This document shows positions 17,329-25,735 of a stretch of DNA of 64,000 nt, piece by piece. The position numbers and the translations under genes are program-made. Every line of letters starts with the position of its first letter. Position 1 is the stretch's first letter. This DNA comes from JAKAVN01 sp963734845 (GTDB taxonomy: Bacteria; Desulfobacterota; Binatia; Binatales; Binataceae): the NCBI GenBank assembly GCA_963734845.1, contig CAVTIS010000010.1, forward strand, positions 46,107 to 110,106. Reading direction: 5' to 3'. The notes under the pieces are model-generated. The model was not told the origin of the DNA. It searched no databases and worked only from the letters and a program-made list of their open reading frames with translations.

Positions 17329-17898
17329 ATGACGCCTGGAGTATTCATGTTCCTCGCCGCGCTCGCGGTGATCTCGGCGCTCGGCACGGTCGTGCAGCGC
17401 AATCCCGTGCACTGTCTGCTCGCGCTGGTGGTGACGCTGTTGACGATCGCGGTGATTTTTATTGGCCTGGACGCGGTGGCGGTCGGCTTTCTGCAGGCGA
17501 TCGTATATGCCGGCGCGATCATGGTGCTGTTCCTGTTCGTGGTCTGGCTGCTCAACCTGCAGGCCGAGTTGCGCAGCGTCCCCGGCTATCTCGCGCTTAA
17601 GGCGATCTCGGGGCTGCTCTGTGCAGCGTTAGTGGCGGAGCTGTTCGTGCTGCTGGGATATGCGCCCAGCGCGGGCGGCGCTCAGGCGGCCGCGCCCACC
17701 GACTACGGATCGATCGAGACGCTCGCCACGACGCTCTTTTCCGACTACCTGATCGCCTTCGAGATAACCTCGGTGCTCTTGCTGGCGGCGATCGTCGGCG
17801 CGATCGCGCTGGCCCGGCGCACACCGTCCTCGCAGGCCGCCTCTGCGCGGGTTGTAGCGGCCGCAGATGCGCGGGCCGGGTCGGAGGGGGGCGCCTGA
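17329..17898 (+). CDS. nuoJ: NADH-quinone oxidoreductase subunit J
   Basis: A 189-residue integral membrane subunit of complex I with about five helices and the conserved QAIVYAGAIMVLFLFVVWLL segment (residues 56-75), which includes the pi-bulge helix important for coupling. The C-terminal tail is Ala-rich and variable. It follows nuoH by 15 bases and precedes nuoK by 2 bases, so it is within the operon. Confidence 0.95.
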   Translation: MTPGVFMFLAALAVISALGTVVQRNPVHCLLALVVTLLTIAVIFIGLDAVAVGFLQAIVYAGAIMVLFLFVVWLLNLQAELRSVPGYLALKAISGLLCAALVAELFVLLGYAPSAGGAQAAAPTDYGSIETLATTLFSDYLIAFEITSVLLLAAIVGAIALARRTPSSQAASARVVAAADARAGSEGGA

Positions 17899-17900
17899 CG

Positions 17901-18203
17901 ATGGTTCCGATGAGCTACTTCGTGGGGCTGAGCGCCGTGCTCTTCGCGATCGGCGTCGCCGGCGTGCTCTTGCGGCGCAACATTATCGTGATCTTCATGT
18001 CGATCGAGATCATGCTCAACGCGGTCAACCTGGCGTTCGTCGCGCTGGGGCGGCGGCTGGGCTCGATGGACGGGCAGGTGATCGTGTTTTTCGTGATGAC
18101 GGTGGCGGCGGCCGAAGCCGCGGTGGGCCTCGCGATCATCATCTCGATCTTCCGCAACCGCGAGACCGTCAATGCGGACGAGCTCAACCTGATGCGCTGG
18201 TGA
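17901..18203 (+). CDS. nuoK: NADH-quinone oxidoreductase subunit K
   Basis: A 100-residue, three-helix proton-pumping subunit of complex I. The conserved glutamates of NuoK lie in MSIEIMLNAVNLAFVA and in the AAAEAAVGLAIII helix. Length is standard. It starts two bases after nuoJ and ends 19 bases before nuoL. Confidence 0.96.
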   Translation: MVPMSYFVGLSAVLFAIGVAGVLLRRNIIVIFMSIEIMLNAVNLAFVALGRRLGSMDGQVIVFFVMTVAAAEAAVGLAIIISIFRNRETVNADELNLMRW

Positions 18204-18222
18204 ACGGAGCGGCGGTAGATTC

Positions 18223-20145
18223 ATGACGGCACAATTTCCTGCGCTCGCGCTGATCCTGCTGTTCCCGGCGCTGGGCTTCCTGTTCAACGTGTTTTACGGC
18301 CATCGCGCCGGCCGCGGCGCGGTCAATCTGGCCGGTCCGGGAGTGATCTTCCTCGCCTTCGCGATTGCGCTGTGGGGTTTCGTGCGGCTCGCGGCAATGC
18401 CCGCGGGCGCGGCGCTCGAAGTGACGCTGTGGCCGTGGATAGTCGCGGGCCAGTTCCATACCGCAATCGCGCTCCGCCTCGACGCGCTCTCGGCCGTGAT
18501 GACGCTTATCGTGAGCGGCGTCGGCGCGGTCATCCATCTATACTCCGTCGGCTACATGGCCCACGACGAGGACTACGCGCGCTACTTCGCCTACCTCAAT
18601 CTGTTCGCGTTCTCGATGCTCGTCCTGGTGCTGGCCGACAATCTGCTGCTGATGTTCGTCGGTTGGGAGGGCGTGGGCCTGTGCTCTTACCTTCTGATCG
18701 CGTTGTGGTACGACAACGCGCAATTCGCCTACAACGGGCGCAAGGCTTTCGTGGTCAACCGGGTCGGCGACGCCGGGTTCATCCTGGGCATCCTGACGAT
18801 TCTCTCCGCGCTCACCGCGCATGGCGTGTGGACGCTGAACTTCGCCGACCTGCAGGCGCATCGCGCGATGCTCGCGCCGGTGGCTACGATGGCCGGGCTC
18901 TTGCTGCTGCTCGGCGCGACCGGCAAGTCGGCGCAGATTCCGCTTTACGTGTGGCTGCCGGACGCGATGGTCGGCCCGACGCCGGTCAGCGCGCTTATCC
19001 ATGCCGCGACCATGGTGACTGCCGGCGTTTACATGATCGCGCGGCTCAATTTCCTCTACACGCTCACGCCCGACGCGATGTACGTGGTCGCAGTCGTGGG
19101 CGCCGTGACCGCGTTCTTCGCCGCCACCATCGCGGTGGTCCAGACCGACATCAAGCGCGTGCTCGCCTACTCGACCATCAGCCAGCTCGGCTACATGTTC
19201 ATGGGAGTGGGCGCGGGCGCGTTCGCAGCCGGCATCTTTCACGTGATGACGCATGCGTTTTTCAAGGGTCTGTTGTTCCTGTGCGCCGGGTCGATCATCC
19301 ACGCGCTCGACGGCGAGCAGGACATGAGCCGGATGGGCGCGCTCTGGCGGCGGATGCCGATAACCTACGCCACGATGCTCGCGGCGACCCTCGCGATAAG
19401 CGCGGTGCCCGGCTTTTCAGGTTACTTCTCCAAAGACCTCATCCTGGAACGCACGTTTGCCGCGGGCTTCGCGGGGCTCTGGCTGATCGGCATCATCACC
19501 GCCGGCCTCACCGCGTTCTATATGTTCCGCCTGTTGTTCCTGACCTTTCATGGAAGCTCGCGGGTCGCGCCCGACACCCACGTGCATGAGTCGCCGCCGG
19601 TGATGACCGTGCCGCTCGTCATCCTGGGCGTGCTCTCGGTGGTTGGCGGATGGGTCGAGTTGCCCGACGGGTGGCTGTGGGGCGGTGCCTTTACGCGCTG
19701 GCTCGCGCCCGTGCTCGGAACGTTTCATACGGAGGCCGCGCGCGGCGCCGCCACCAGCGCGATCGGATGGGTCGCGCTGGCGGCGACGTTCATCGGTTTC
19801 GCGCTCGCCTACATCCTTTATATACAGACACCCGCGCTGCCCGGACGAATCGCCGCAAGCGCGAGCGCGCTCTACCAGGTGCTGGTGCGCAAGTACTACG
19901 TCGACGAACTTTACAACGCGGTCTTCGGGCGCTTTCTGTTCTGGGGATCGGAAAACGTGCTGAACCGCGGCGTCGACCACGGCCTTATCGACGGCCTCGT
20001 CGACGGCACCGGCTCCGGCGTCGAGGTGGCCGGCCAGGCCACGCGGCGCTCGGAGACCGGCAACGTTCAGATGTACGCGTTTGTCTACCTGGTGGGCGCG
20101 GTGGGAATCGTCGCCTACTACGTTTACCTGGTGATGGTGCGCTGA
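18223..20145 (+). CDS. nuoL: NADH-quinone oxidoreductase subunit L
   Basis: The distal antiporter-like proton pump of complex I, 640 residues. Recognisable segments are MFVGWEGVGLCSYLLI (residues 144-159), WLPDAMVGPTPVSALIHAAT with the conserved Lys in GATGKSAQIPLY, and the C-terminal KYYVDELYNAVFG before the long lateral helix region. The length is normal for NuoL. Its stop overlaps the nuoM start by one base (TGATG). Confidence 0.96.
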   Translation: MTAQFPALALILLFPALGFLFNVFYGHRAGRGAVNLAGPGVIFLAFAIALWGFVRLAAMPAGAALEVTLWPWIVAGQFHTAIALRLDALSAVMTLIVSGVGAVIHLYSVGYMAHDEDYARYFAYLNLFAFSMLVLVLADNLLLMFVGWEGVGLCSYLLIALWYDNAQFAYNGRKAFVVNRVGDAGFILGILTILSALTAHGVWTLNFADLQAHRAMLAPVATMAGLLLLLGATGKSAQIPLYVWLPDAMVGPTPVSALIHAATMVTAGVYMIARLNFLYTLTPDAMYVVAVVGAVTAFFAATIAVVQTDIKRVLAYSTISQLGYMFMGVGAGAFAAGIFHVMTHAFFKGLLFLCAGSIIHALDGEQDMSRMGALWRRMPITYATMLAATLAISAVPGFSGYFSKDLILERTFAAGFAGLWLIGIITAGLTAFYMFRLLFLTFHGSSRVAPDTHVHESPPVMTVPLVILGVLSVVGGWVELPDGWLWGGAFTRWLAPVLGTFHTEAARGAATSAIGWVALAATFIGFALAYILYIQTPALPGRIAASASALYQVLVRKYYVDELYNAVFGRFLFWGSENVLNRGVDHGLIDGLVDGTGSGVEVAGQATRRSETGNVQMYAFVYLVGAVGIVAYYVYLVMVR

Positions 20146-21704
20146 TGGGGGGCTACTGGCTGACCGCGCTTGTCTTCACGCCGCTGTTGGGCGCGCTGTT
20201 CGTGCTGGCGCAGCCCGAGGCGCGCGCGACCTGGCGCGCCGGCTTTATCTTCTCGCTGATCCCGCTCGCGATTTCGCTTTATCTCTTCGCGACCTTCGAC
20301 GCGTCCGCGGCCGGTTACCAGTTCGTCGAGCAATCCGCGTGGATTCCGCAGTTCGGCATCTCGTATCACCTCGGGATGGACGGGATCAGCCTGTTCCTGG
20401 TGTTGCTGACGACGGTGTTGTTCGCGCTCTCGATGCTTTATTCGGGCGGCGGCGATATCGAGACCCGGCCGCGCGAGTTCTGTTTTTTCATGCTGGTGCT
20501 CGAGATGGGGCTGCTGGGCGCGCTGCTGGCGGTCGACCTGTTCCTGTTTTACGTGTTCTGGGAGCTGATGCTGATCCCAATGTACTTCCTGATCGGAATC
20601 TGGGGGCACGGGCGCAAATATTACGCCGCCTTCAAGTTCATCCTGTACACGATGCTCGGCTCGATCCTGATGCTGGTCGCGATCCTGTACCTGGTAAATG
20701 CCGCGCGCGCGCAGCTTGGCCATCTGACCTTCGATTTGCCGGCGCTCTACGGTGTCGCACTCAGCCATCGCGAAGCTACCTGGCTGTTCGCCGCCTTTGC
20801 GCTCGCCTTTGCGATCAAGGTTCCGATGTGGCCGGTGCATACGTGGCTGCCCGACGCGCATACCGAGGCACCCACGGCGGGCTCGGTCATCCTGGCCGGC
20901 GTGATGCTCAAGATGGGAACGTATGGTTTTCTGCGCTTCGCGATTCCGCTCTTTCCAGAGATCGCGATCGAGGCGGCGCCGCTATTCCTGGCCCTCGCGG
21001 TGGTCGGAATCATCTACGGCGCGCTGGTCGCGATGGTGCAGCCGGACTTGAAACGCCTGGTCGCCTACTCCTCGGTCAGCCACCTGGGCTTCGTGATGCT
21101 CGGAATTTTCGCGCTCGACCCACAAGGAATGGAAGGCGCGATCTACCAGATGCTCAACCACGGCATATCGACCGGCGGTTTATTTTTGCTGATCGGGATG
21201 ATCTATCTGCGCCGTCACACGCGCGAGATTTCCGAGTTCGGGGGCCTGTGGAAGAGCGTCCCGATTTACGCCGCCGTGTTCATGGTGGTGATGCTCTCGT
21301 CGATCGGGCTGCCCGGGCTCAACGGGTTCGTCGGCGAGTTCCTGATCCTGCTCGGCACCTATCTCAGCAAATCGCTGGCCGCCGAAATCGCCGTCGCCGG
21401 GCTCATCCTCGGCGCACTCTACATGCTCTACGCCTATGAGCGCGTGATGTTCGGGCCGATCACCAAGGCCGTCAACCGGACGATCGCCGACCTGAGCGCG
21501 CGCGAGATCGCGGTGATGGCGCCGCTCATCGCGCTGATGCTTCTGATGGGGCTTTATCCGCGGCCGCTGCTCGCGCGGATGGAACCGTCGGTGGGCGCGC
21601 TGATGGGCCGCGTCCACGCCGCCCAGGCGCGAATCGATCGCCGCCAGCACGAAGTGCGCGCGCTCGCGGCGCTTTCCGAGTCCAAAGCCGTGGCCGCCAA
21701 ATGA
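20145..21704 (+). CDS. nuoM: NADH-quinone oxidoreductase subunit M
   Basis: Antiporter-like complex I subunit of 519 residues from ATG 20145. An apparently longer frame upstream only reads through nuoL in another frame. Diagnostic segments are LGMDGISLFLVLLTT, YVFWELMLIPMYFLIGIWG (with the key Glu), the proton-path Lys in AFAIKVPMWPVHTWLPDAHT, and YSSVSHLGFVMLGIFA. Starts in the nuoL stop and overlaps nuoN by four bases. Confidence 0.96.
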   Translation: MGGYWLTALVFTPLLGALFVLAQPEARATWRAGFIFSLIPLAISLYLFATFDASAAGYQFVEQSAWIPQFGISYHLGMDGISLFLVLLTTVLFALSMLYSGGGDIETRPREFCFFMLVLEMGLLGALLAVDLFLFYVFWELMLIPMYFLIGIWGHGRKYYAAFKFILYTMLGSILMLVAILYLVNAARAQLGHLTFDLPALYGVALSHREATWLFAAFALAFAIKVPMWPVHTWLPDAHTEAPTAGSVILAGVMLKMGTYGFLRFAIPLFPEIAIEAAPLFLALAVVGIIYGALVAMVQPDLKRLVAYSSVSHLGFVMLGIFALDPQGMEGAIYQMLNHGISTGGLFLLIGMIYLRRHTREISEFGGLWKSVPIYAAVFMVVMLSSIGLPGLNGFVGEFLILLGTYLSKSLAAEIAVAGLILGALYMLYAYERVMFGPITKAVNRTIADLSAREIAVMAPLIALMLLMGLYPRPLLARMEPSVGALMGRVHAAQARIDRRQHEVRALAALSESKAVAAK

Positions 21705-23203
21705 CGCAATTCAACTGGAGCGTAATCGACTTCGCCTGGGTGCCTATTCTGCCGCTGATCGTAGTGGCGGCGGGTGCGATGGGCGTGCTGCTGGTCGGCG
21801 TGCAGATCGACGACGAGGACAGCGGCGGCCTGGGTATCCTGTCGATCGCGCTGCTGGTCTTCGCCGCCATCCTGACGATGCTGCTCTTCGGCGGGCGCCC
21901 TTCGCTGGCCTTTTCGGGCGCACTCTCGGTCGGCAGTTACAGCGCCTACTTCGAATTGCTGGTGCTGTTCGCCGCCGCGATGACCGCCTTGATCTCGGTC
22001 GAGTACGCCGCCGAGCAGGAGTTGGCCGGCGCCGAGTATTACGCACTGCTGATGTTCGCCGCGCTCGGCATGATGCTGATGGCCGCGGGCGACGACCTGA
22101 TCGTGATCTTCCTGGGCCTCGAGACCATGTCGATCGCGGTCTATGCGCTGGCCGGCTTCCTGCGCCGCGACCCGCGCTCCAGCGAAGCTGCGCTCAAGTA
22201 CTTTCTGCTTGGCGCGTTTTCCACCGGCTTCCTGCTCTACGGTATCGCGCTCATCTACGGCGCCACCGGTTCAATCAAGCTCGAGCCGATCGAGGCCGCG
22301 CTCTCGCGTCCGGCGACCGACAATGCGCTGCTGCTCACCGGGGTCGGCCTGCTGCTGATCGGCTTCGGTTTCAAAGTCGCCGCCGTGCCCTTCCATATGT
22401 GGACGCCCGACGCCTATGAGGGCGCGCCCACGCCGGTGACCGCGTTCATGGCAGTCGGGGTGAAGGCCGCGGCGTTCGCCGGCTTCATGCGCATCTTCAT
22501 GGTTCACCTGGGGCCGCTCGGCCCGCAGTGGACCACGATGCTATGGGTGATGGCCGCGCTGACGATGACGGTGGGAAACCTGGCTGCGCTGGTGCAGACC
22601 AATATCAAACGGATGCTCGCGTACTCGGCGATCGCGCACGCCGGATACATCCTGGTCGGGATGACCGCGGTCGCCTCGCCGCGCGCCGGCGGCGCAATCT
22701 TGTACTACCTGCTCGGGTACGCCTTCACCAACCTGGGCGCGTTTGCGGTGGTCGTGGCGCTCGAGCGGCGCGGTGCCCGCCGCGACGATATCGCGGACTA
22801 CCGCGGCCTCGCGACGCGCCATCCGATGCTCGCGGCCGCGATGGCGCTGTTCATGCTGTCGCTGACCGGAGTGCCGCCGCTCGCCGGCTTCTTCGGCAAG
22901 TTCTACATCTTCTCGGCCGCGCTCGATGCGCATCTGCTGTGGCTGACGATCATCGCCGTCGTCAACAGCGTGATGTCGGCCTATTACTATTTGTCGGTGC
23001 TGATCGCGATGTATGCGCGCGAGGGCGGCGTCGAGCCAGTGGCGCCGCGCACGCGGCCGGCGCTGGTAGCGGCGCTGGTGATCGCGGCGGTCGGCACGGT
23101 CGCGATCGGACTTTTCCCGCAGCCCTACATCACCAGCGCCACGGACGCGTTTGCCTCTGCGCTCGGCAACCCGCCGCATCATCACGTCGTGCTGAACCGC
23201 TAA
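21701..23203 (+). CDS. nuoN: NADH-quinone oxidoreductase subunit N
   Basis: Third antiporter-like subunit of complex I, 500 residues. It includes FLGLETMSIAVYALAGF (key Glu), KVAAVPFHMWTPDAYEGAPT (key Lys) and AYSAIAHAGYILVGM. Start overlaps nuoM (ATGA). It ends the operon; after a 58-base gap a RidA-like gene lies on the other strand. The absence of nuoA-G and nuoI here means the peripheral arm must be encoded elsewhere. Confidence 0.96.
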   Translation: MTQFNWSVIDFAWVPILPLIVVAAGAMGVLLVGVQIDDEDSGGLGILSIALLVFAAILTMLLFGGRPSLAFSGALSVGSYSAYFELLVLFAAAMTALISVEYAAEQELAGAEYYALLMFAALGMMLMAAGDDLIVIFLGLETMSIAVYALAGFLRRDPRSSEAALKYFLLGAFSTGFLLYGIALIYGATGSIKLEPIEAALSRPATDNALLLTGVGLLLIGFGFKVAAVPFHMWTPDAYEGAPTPVTAFMAVGVKAAAFAGFMRIFMVHLGPLGPQWTTMLWVMAALTMTVGNLAALVQTNIKRMLAYSAIAHAGYILVGMTAVASPRAGGAILYYLLGYAFTNLGAFAVVVALERRGARRDDIADYRGLATRHPMLAAAMALFMLSLTGVPPLAGFFGKFYIFSAALDAHLLWLTIIAVVNSVMSAYYYLSVLIAMYAREGGVEPVAPRTRPALVAALVIAAVGTVAIGLFPQPYITSATDAFASALGNPPHHHVVLNR

Positions 23204-23261
23204 CTGTTGGTTGGCAGTGGTTATCTAGCTCGCGCGCGCGAGCGAGGCGAGAGAGATTGCG

Positions 23262-23780
23262 TCAGCGCCGGCGCGCCGACTTGCGCCGCGGCCGCGCCGC
23301 CGGCGCGACCGCGCCCTTGCGCGGCGCACGGCCCTTGGATGCGGGCACTGCGCGGACGGCGGCCGTGGGCCGCGTCGCGGTGGTCGCCGTGGGACCCGCG
23401 TACGCGTCGGCTTCGATTTCCACCAGCATGTCGGGATGCACCAATCGGGTGACCTGGACCACGGTCGAAGCGGGCGGCGCCGCGCCGAACATCTCCTGAT
23501 GCGCGCGCGCCACGTCGATGAAGCGGTCGAGTTCTGTCACGTAGACTCGGGTGCGCACCACCCGCTCAAGTCCGAGTCCGAGCCGGCTGAGCGCCGCCGC
23601 GATATTGGCGATCGCCTGGCGCGTCTGCACGTAGATTTGTCCGCGGCCGACCAGCTGTCCGTGCTCGTCGAGGCCGGTGCTGCCCGAGACCGCCACCCAC
23701 TCGCCCGCCCTCACAGCGCGCGAGTAGCCGAAGATTGGTTCCCAGAGCGCAGCGCTGGAGATACGGACGATATCATCCAT
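23262..23780 (-). CDS. RidA-family (YjgF) protein with basic C-terminal tail, non-canonical
   Basis: A 172-residue protein. The first 128 residues form a chorismate-mutase-like RidA fold (YSRAVRAGEWVAVSGSTG, QTRQAIANIAAALSRLG, MLVEIEADAYAG). The arginine needed by RidA enzymes to deaminate 2-aminoacrylate is Ser105 here (PPASTVVQV), so deaminase activity is unlikely by known family rules. The last 40 residues are Ala/Arg/Lys-rich and probably disordered. It converges with nuoN. A role in detoxification or binding is not assignable. Confidence 0.8.
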   Translation of the reverse strand: MDDIVRISSAALWEPIFGYSRAVRAGEWVAVSGSTGLDEHGQLVGRGQIYVQTRQAIANIAAALSRLGLGLERVVRTRVYVTELDRFIDVARAHQEMFGAAPPASTVVQVTRLVHPDMLVEIEADAYAGPTATTATRPTAAVRAVPASKGRAPRKGAVAPAARPRRKSARRR

Positions 23781-23905
23781 AACAGTGGCCTCCCGCCAAG
23801 TGGCCTGCCGCGGCAGACGCTTCGCGGCGGCCCTCCGAAGCAGTCTGCTTCGAAGCGCTCTCTGTCCGAGAATGATTTACGAGCGCCCAGCGGCGCCGGG
23901 CGCAT

Positions 23906-24139
23906 CTAGCGATCGCGCGACGGCCACAATTCTTCGATTTCGCGCGCCACCGAGCGCATCGGTGAGCCGGTCGGACGCCCGCTCGGCACCAGCCAGCGCA
24001 TCAGGTCACCCAGGCGCGAGGTTACCGCCGATTCCTGCGGCCTCCCGCGCTTCATGTCCATGTCGTGTTCGACTACCCGCTCCACCCCAGGAGATTCGAG
24101 CATTCCCGCCGAGATGCTAAAACGACGACGCTCCGCCAC
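23906..24139 (-). CDS. Small hypothetical protein with strong ribosome binding site
   Basis: A 77-residue protein from GTG 24139, with AGGAGG eight bases upstream, which makes it more than a chance ORF. The sequence begins MAERRRFSISAGMLESPGVE, is mostly charged, has no membrane segment or signal, and ends WPSRDR. No family is recognised. An earlier GTG at 24145 is too close to the ribosome site. The gene is followed by about 125 bases before the RidA-like gene start, on the same strand. Confidence 0.45.
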   Translation of the reverse strand: MAERRRFSISAGMLESPGVERVVEHDMDMKRGRPQESAVTSRLGDLMRWLVPSGRPTGSPMRSVAREIEELWPSRDR

Positions 24140-24312
24140 AACCACGTCCTCCTATGCTACTTCGCTCGCAATAATACATACTGCAGTGGTGACACGCAAA
24201 ATTCGCGTGTGATTTCGTCCACAGTCGGCGCGCTCCGACTGCGGTCGAGCTTGAACTAAACCGCCCTGCCGAAGTAGTTTGAGGTTGGGGTCCCTACATC
24301 AAGGAGGTTGCG

Positions 24313-24507
24313 ATGCGCAAATATCTAGTACTGGCGTTGATCCCGATGTTCTTCGGTGCGATGGCTTGTCAGAAGAGCGAAGAGCCCGCACCTGAGAGTT
24401 CCGCTCCTGCGGCTTCTGCCGAAGCCAGCCCCGCGCCCGGCGAAGCGGCGCCCCCTAGCGGCGGCGCGATGGAAGCGAGTCCCGCGCCGTCTCCAGCGGC
24501 CCCGTAA
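24313..24507 (+). CDS. Small Pro/Ala-rich lipoprotein
   Basis: A 64-residue secreted protein with a signal peptide and lipobox AMAC (Cys19), followed by a charged QKSEEP segment and a low-complexity Pro/Ala/Ser tail. AAGGAGG lies six bases before ATG 24313. Similar in style to the other small envelope proteins at 7542, 10605 and 32021. Probably an outer-membrane lipoprotein of unknown role. Confidence 0.6.
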   Translation: MRKYLVLALIPMFFGAMACQKSEEPAPESSAPAASAEASPAPGEAAPPSGGAMEASPAPSPAAP

Positions 24508-24550
24508 GGGTCTTCTTAAGGCAAGCTTTTTATTTCGAGTTTCTCGGTCG

Positions 24551-24583
24551 CTGCGCGCCGGCCCGTTCAGGGCCGGCGCGCAG
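24551..24583. terminator. Strong GC hairpin, possible terminator
   Basis: A perfect 14-bp stem (24551-24564 with 24570-24583) around a 5-base loop, 43 bases after the lipoprotein stop. There is no T run, so it may be an mRNA-stabilising or Rho-linked hairpin rather than an intrinsic terminator. Confidence 0.55.
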
Positions 24584-24695
24584 CCGACAACCCAGTGCTG
24601 GATGTTCGCGTGCCGGATGTCTTGGGCGGGGCGAGAAGCGGCCGCTTCGGTCATCCGTCTTCCCGTCTGCGGTAATCCGCTCTTCCGCCCGCTCT

Positions 24696-24890
24696 GCAGT
24701 CACCCCGAGCGGAGGCTGCCGGAGTCGAGCGACCCCGGATATTTTTCGTACCGCGGCCCTCGCGTTGTGCCGCCGCCCTCGCGATGGTTGCTCAGAAAAG
24801 CTCGGAGTCCCTCGACTCGCGCAACGCTCTCTCGGCGCAACGCTTGCTCAGAGCAACCTCGATTCCGGCAGCCTTCGCTAAAGGATGACC
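24696..24890. repeat. Dispersed intergenic repeat, copy C
   Basis: The left arm reads gcagtcaccccgagcggagg...gcgaccccgga, the right arm gagtccctcgactcgcgcaacgct..., the same plan as copy A but decayed. Near its 3' side a 12-bp element ggatgatccgga is repeated at 24900-24911 and 24915-24926. Together with the hairpin it fills the gap 24508-24986. Confidence 0.6.
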
Positions 24891-24986
24891 GGATAAGCGG
24901 GATGATCCGGATCAGGATGATCCGGAAAAGTAGCCTTCGCCGAGAATCGCCAGAGCAGCGGAGAGCTTAATGAATATCTCGCCCTG

Positions 24987-25559
24987 CTAGATCGGCTTTT
25001 CACCCGAGAACGGATCGTCCGCGAACGGATCGTCGTCGTGCACGCCTTCGATGTCGGGATCATGATGCGGCTCCAGGCCAAGGCCTCGGCTATGCACGAT
25101 CTCGCGTGCCCTGGTGGCCGAGTCGCGTGCCAGTTTCGCCAATTCGGCAGACGTGCGGCGCACCTCTTCGCTCTTGTCGTGCAGTTGGGCGCGCAACTCC
25201 TCGACCTTGGCCAGCGCCGCGCGGCGCGCCTGCTCCAGCGTGTGGTTTTCCTGTGCCGCGCGTTTGATTTGCGCCGCGAGCTTTAACCCCTGCGCGCGCA
25301 ACGCCGTCATCTGCTTGGCCACGGCGTCGCGGGCCCGCTTGGCCTCGGCGACGAGGCGCTGGTCGAGCTTGCGCTTCCCGGCCTCGGCGACCAGGGTCTT
25401 ACGCAGCTTGCTTACCATCGCTTCGAGCTGGGCTACGTGGCCGGGCGAGGCGGATTTGCCTGATTTGGCCGCCTTGGCTGGTTTGCGCGCTTTGCCGGAT
25501 TTGGCCGGTCCGCCCGCGGTTCTTTTGCGCGTCTGCGATACTCGCTTCTTTGCCGCCAT
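24987..25559 (-). CDS. Basic-tailed coiled-coil protein, hypothetical
   Basis: A 190-residue protein. Residues 1-40 are Lys/Arg/Ala/Ser-rich, like a histone-H1-type tail (KSGKARKPAKAAKSGKSA). Residues 42-145 form a long heptad-like helix (LEAMVSKLRKTLVAEAGKRK and EEVRRTSAELAKLARDSATR). The C-terminus is acidic (DDDPFADDPFSGE) and has the repeated motif DPF. It may bind nucleic acid or scaffold a complex, which is inference only. It diverges from the permease gene at 25736. No family recognised. Confidence 0.65.
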   Translation of the reverse strand: MAAKKRVSQTRKRTAGGPAKSGKARKPAKAAKSGKSASPGHVAQLEAMVSKLRKTLVAEAGKRKLDQRLVAEAKRARDAVAKQMTALRAQGLKLAAQIKRAAQENHTLEQARRAALAKVEELRAQLHDKSEEVRRTSAELAKLARDSATRAREIVHSRGLGLEPHHDPDIEGVHDDDPFADDPFSGEKPI

Positions 25560-25735
25560 CGTGTGATTCTCCCTCGTCCTGGGATTTCCAGCGCCGCTCC
25601 GATGGTGAGCTAAGTCCGATTTTCCGATTAAATCAACGCGCGAACTAAATCAACGACCTGAATAATCAACAGTAAGCGATGGCCGGGAGGCCAAGCGGCC
25701 CGTCCGCGCAACCATCGCCTAGCGGGAGGTAAGCC

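Noticed and set aside
19650..20144. Upstream extension of nuoM
   Set aside because: It is the nuoL gene read in another frame; the true start is ATG 20145 within the nuoL stop.
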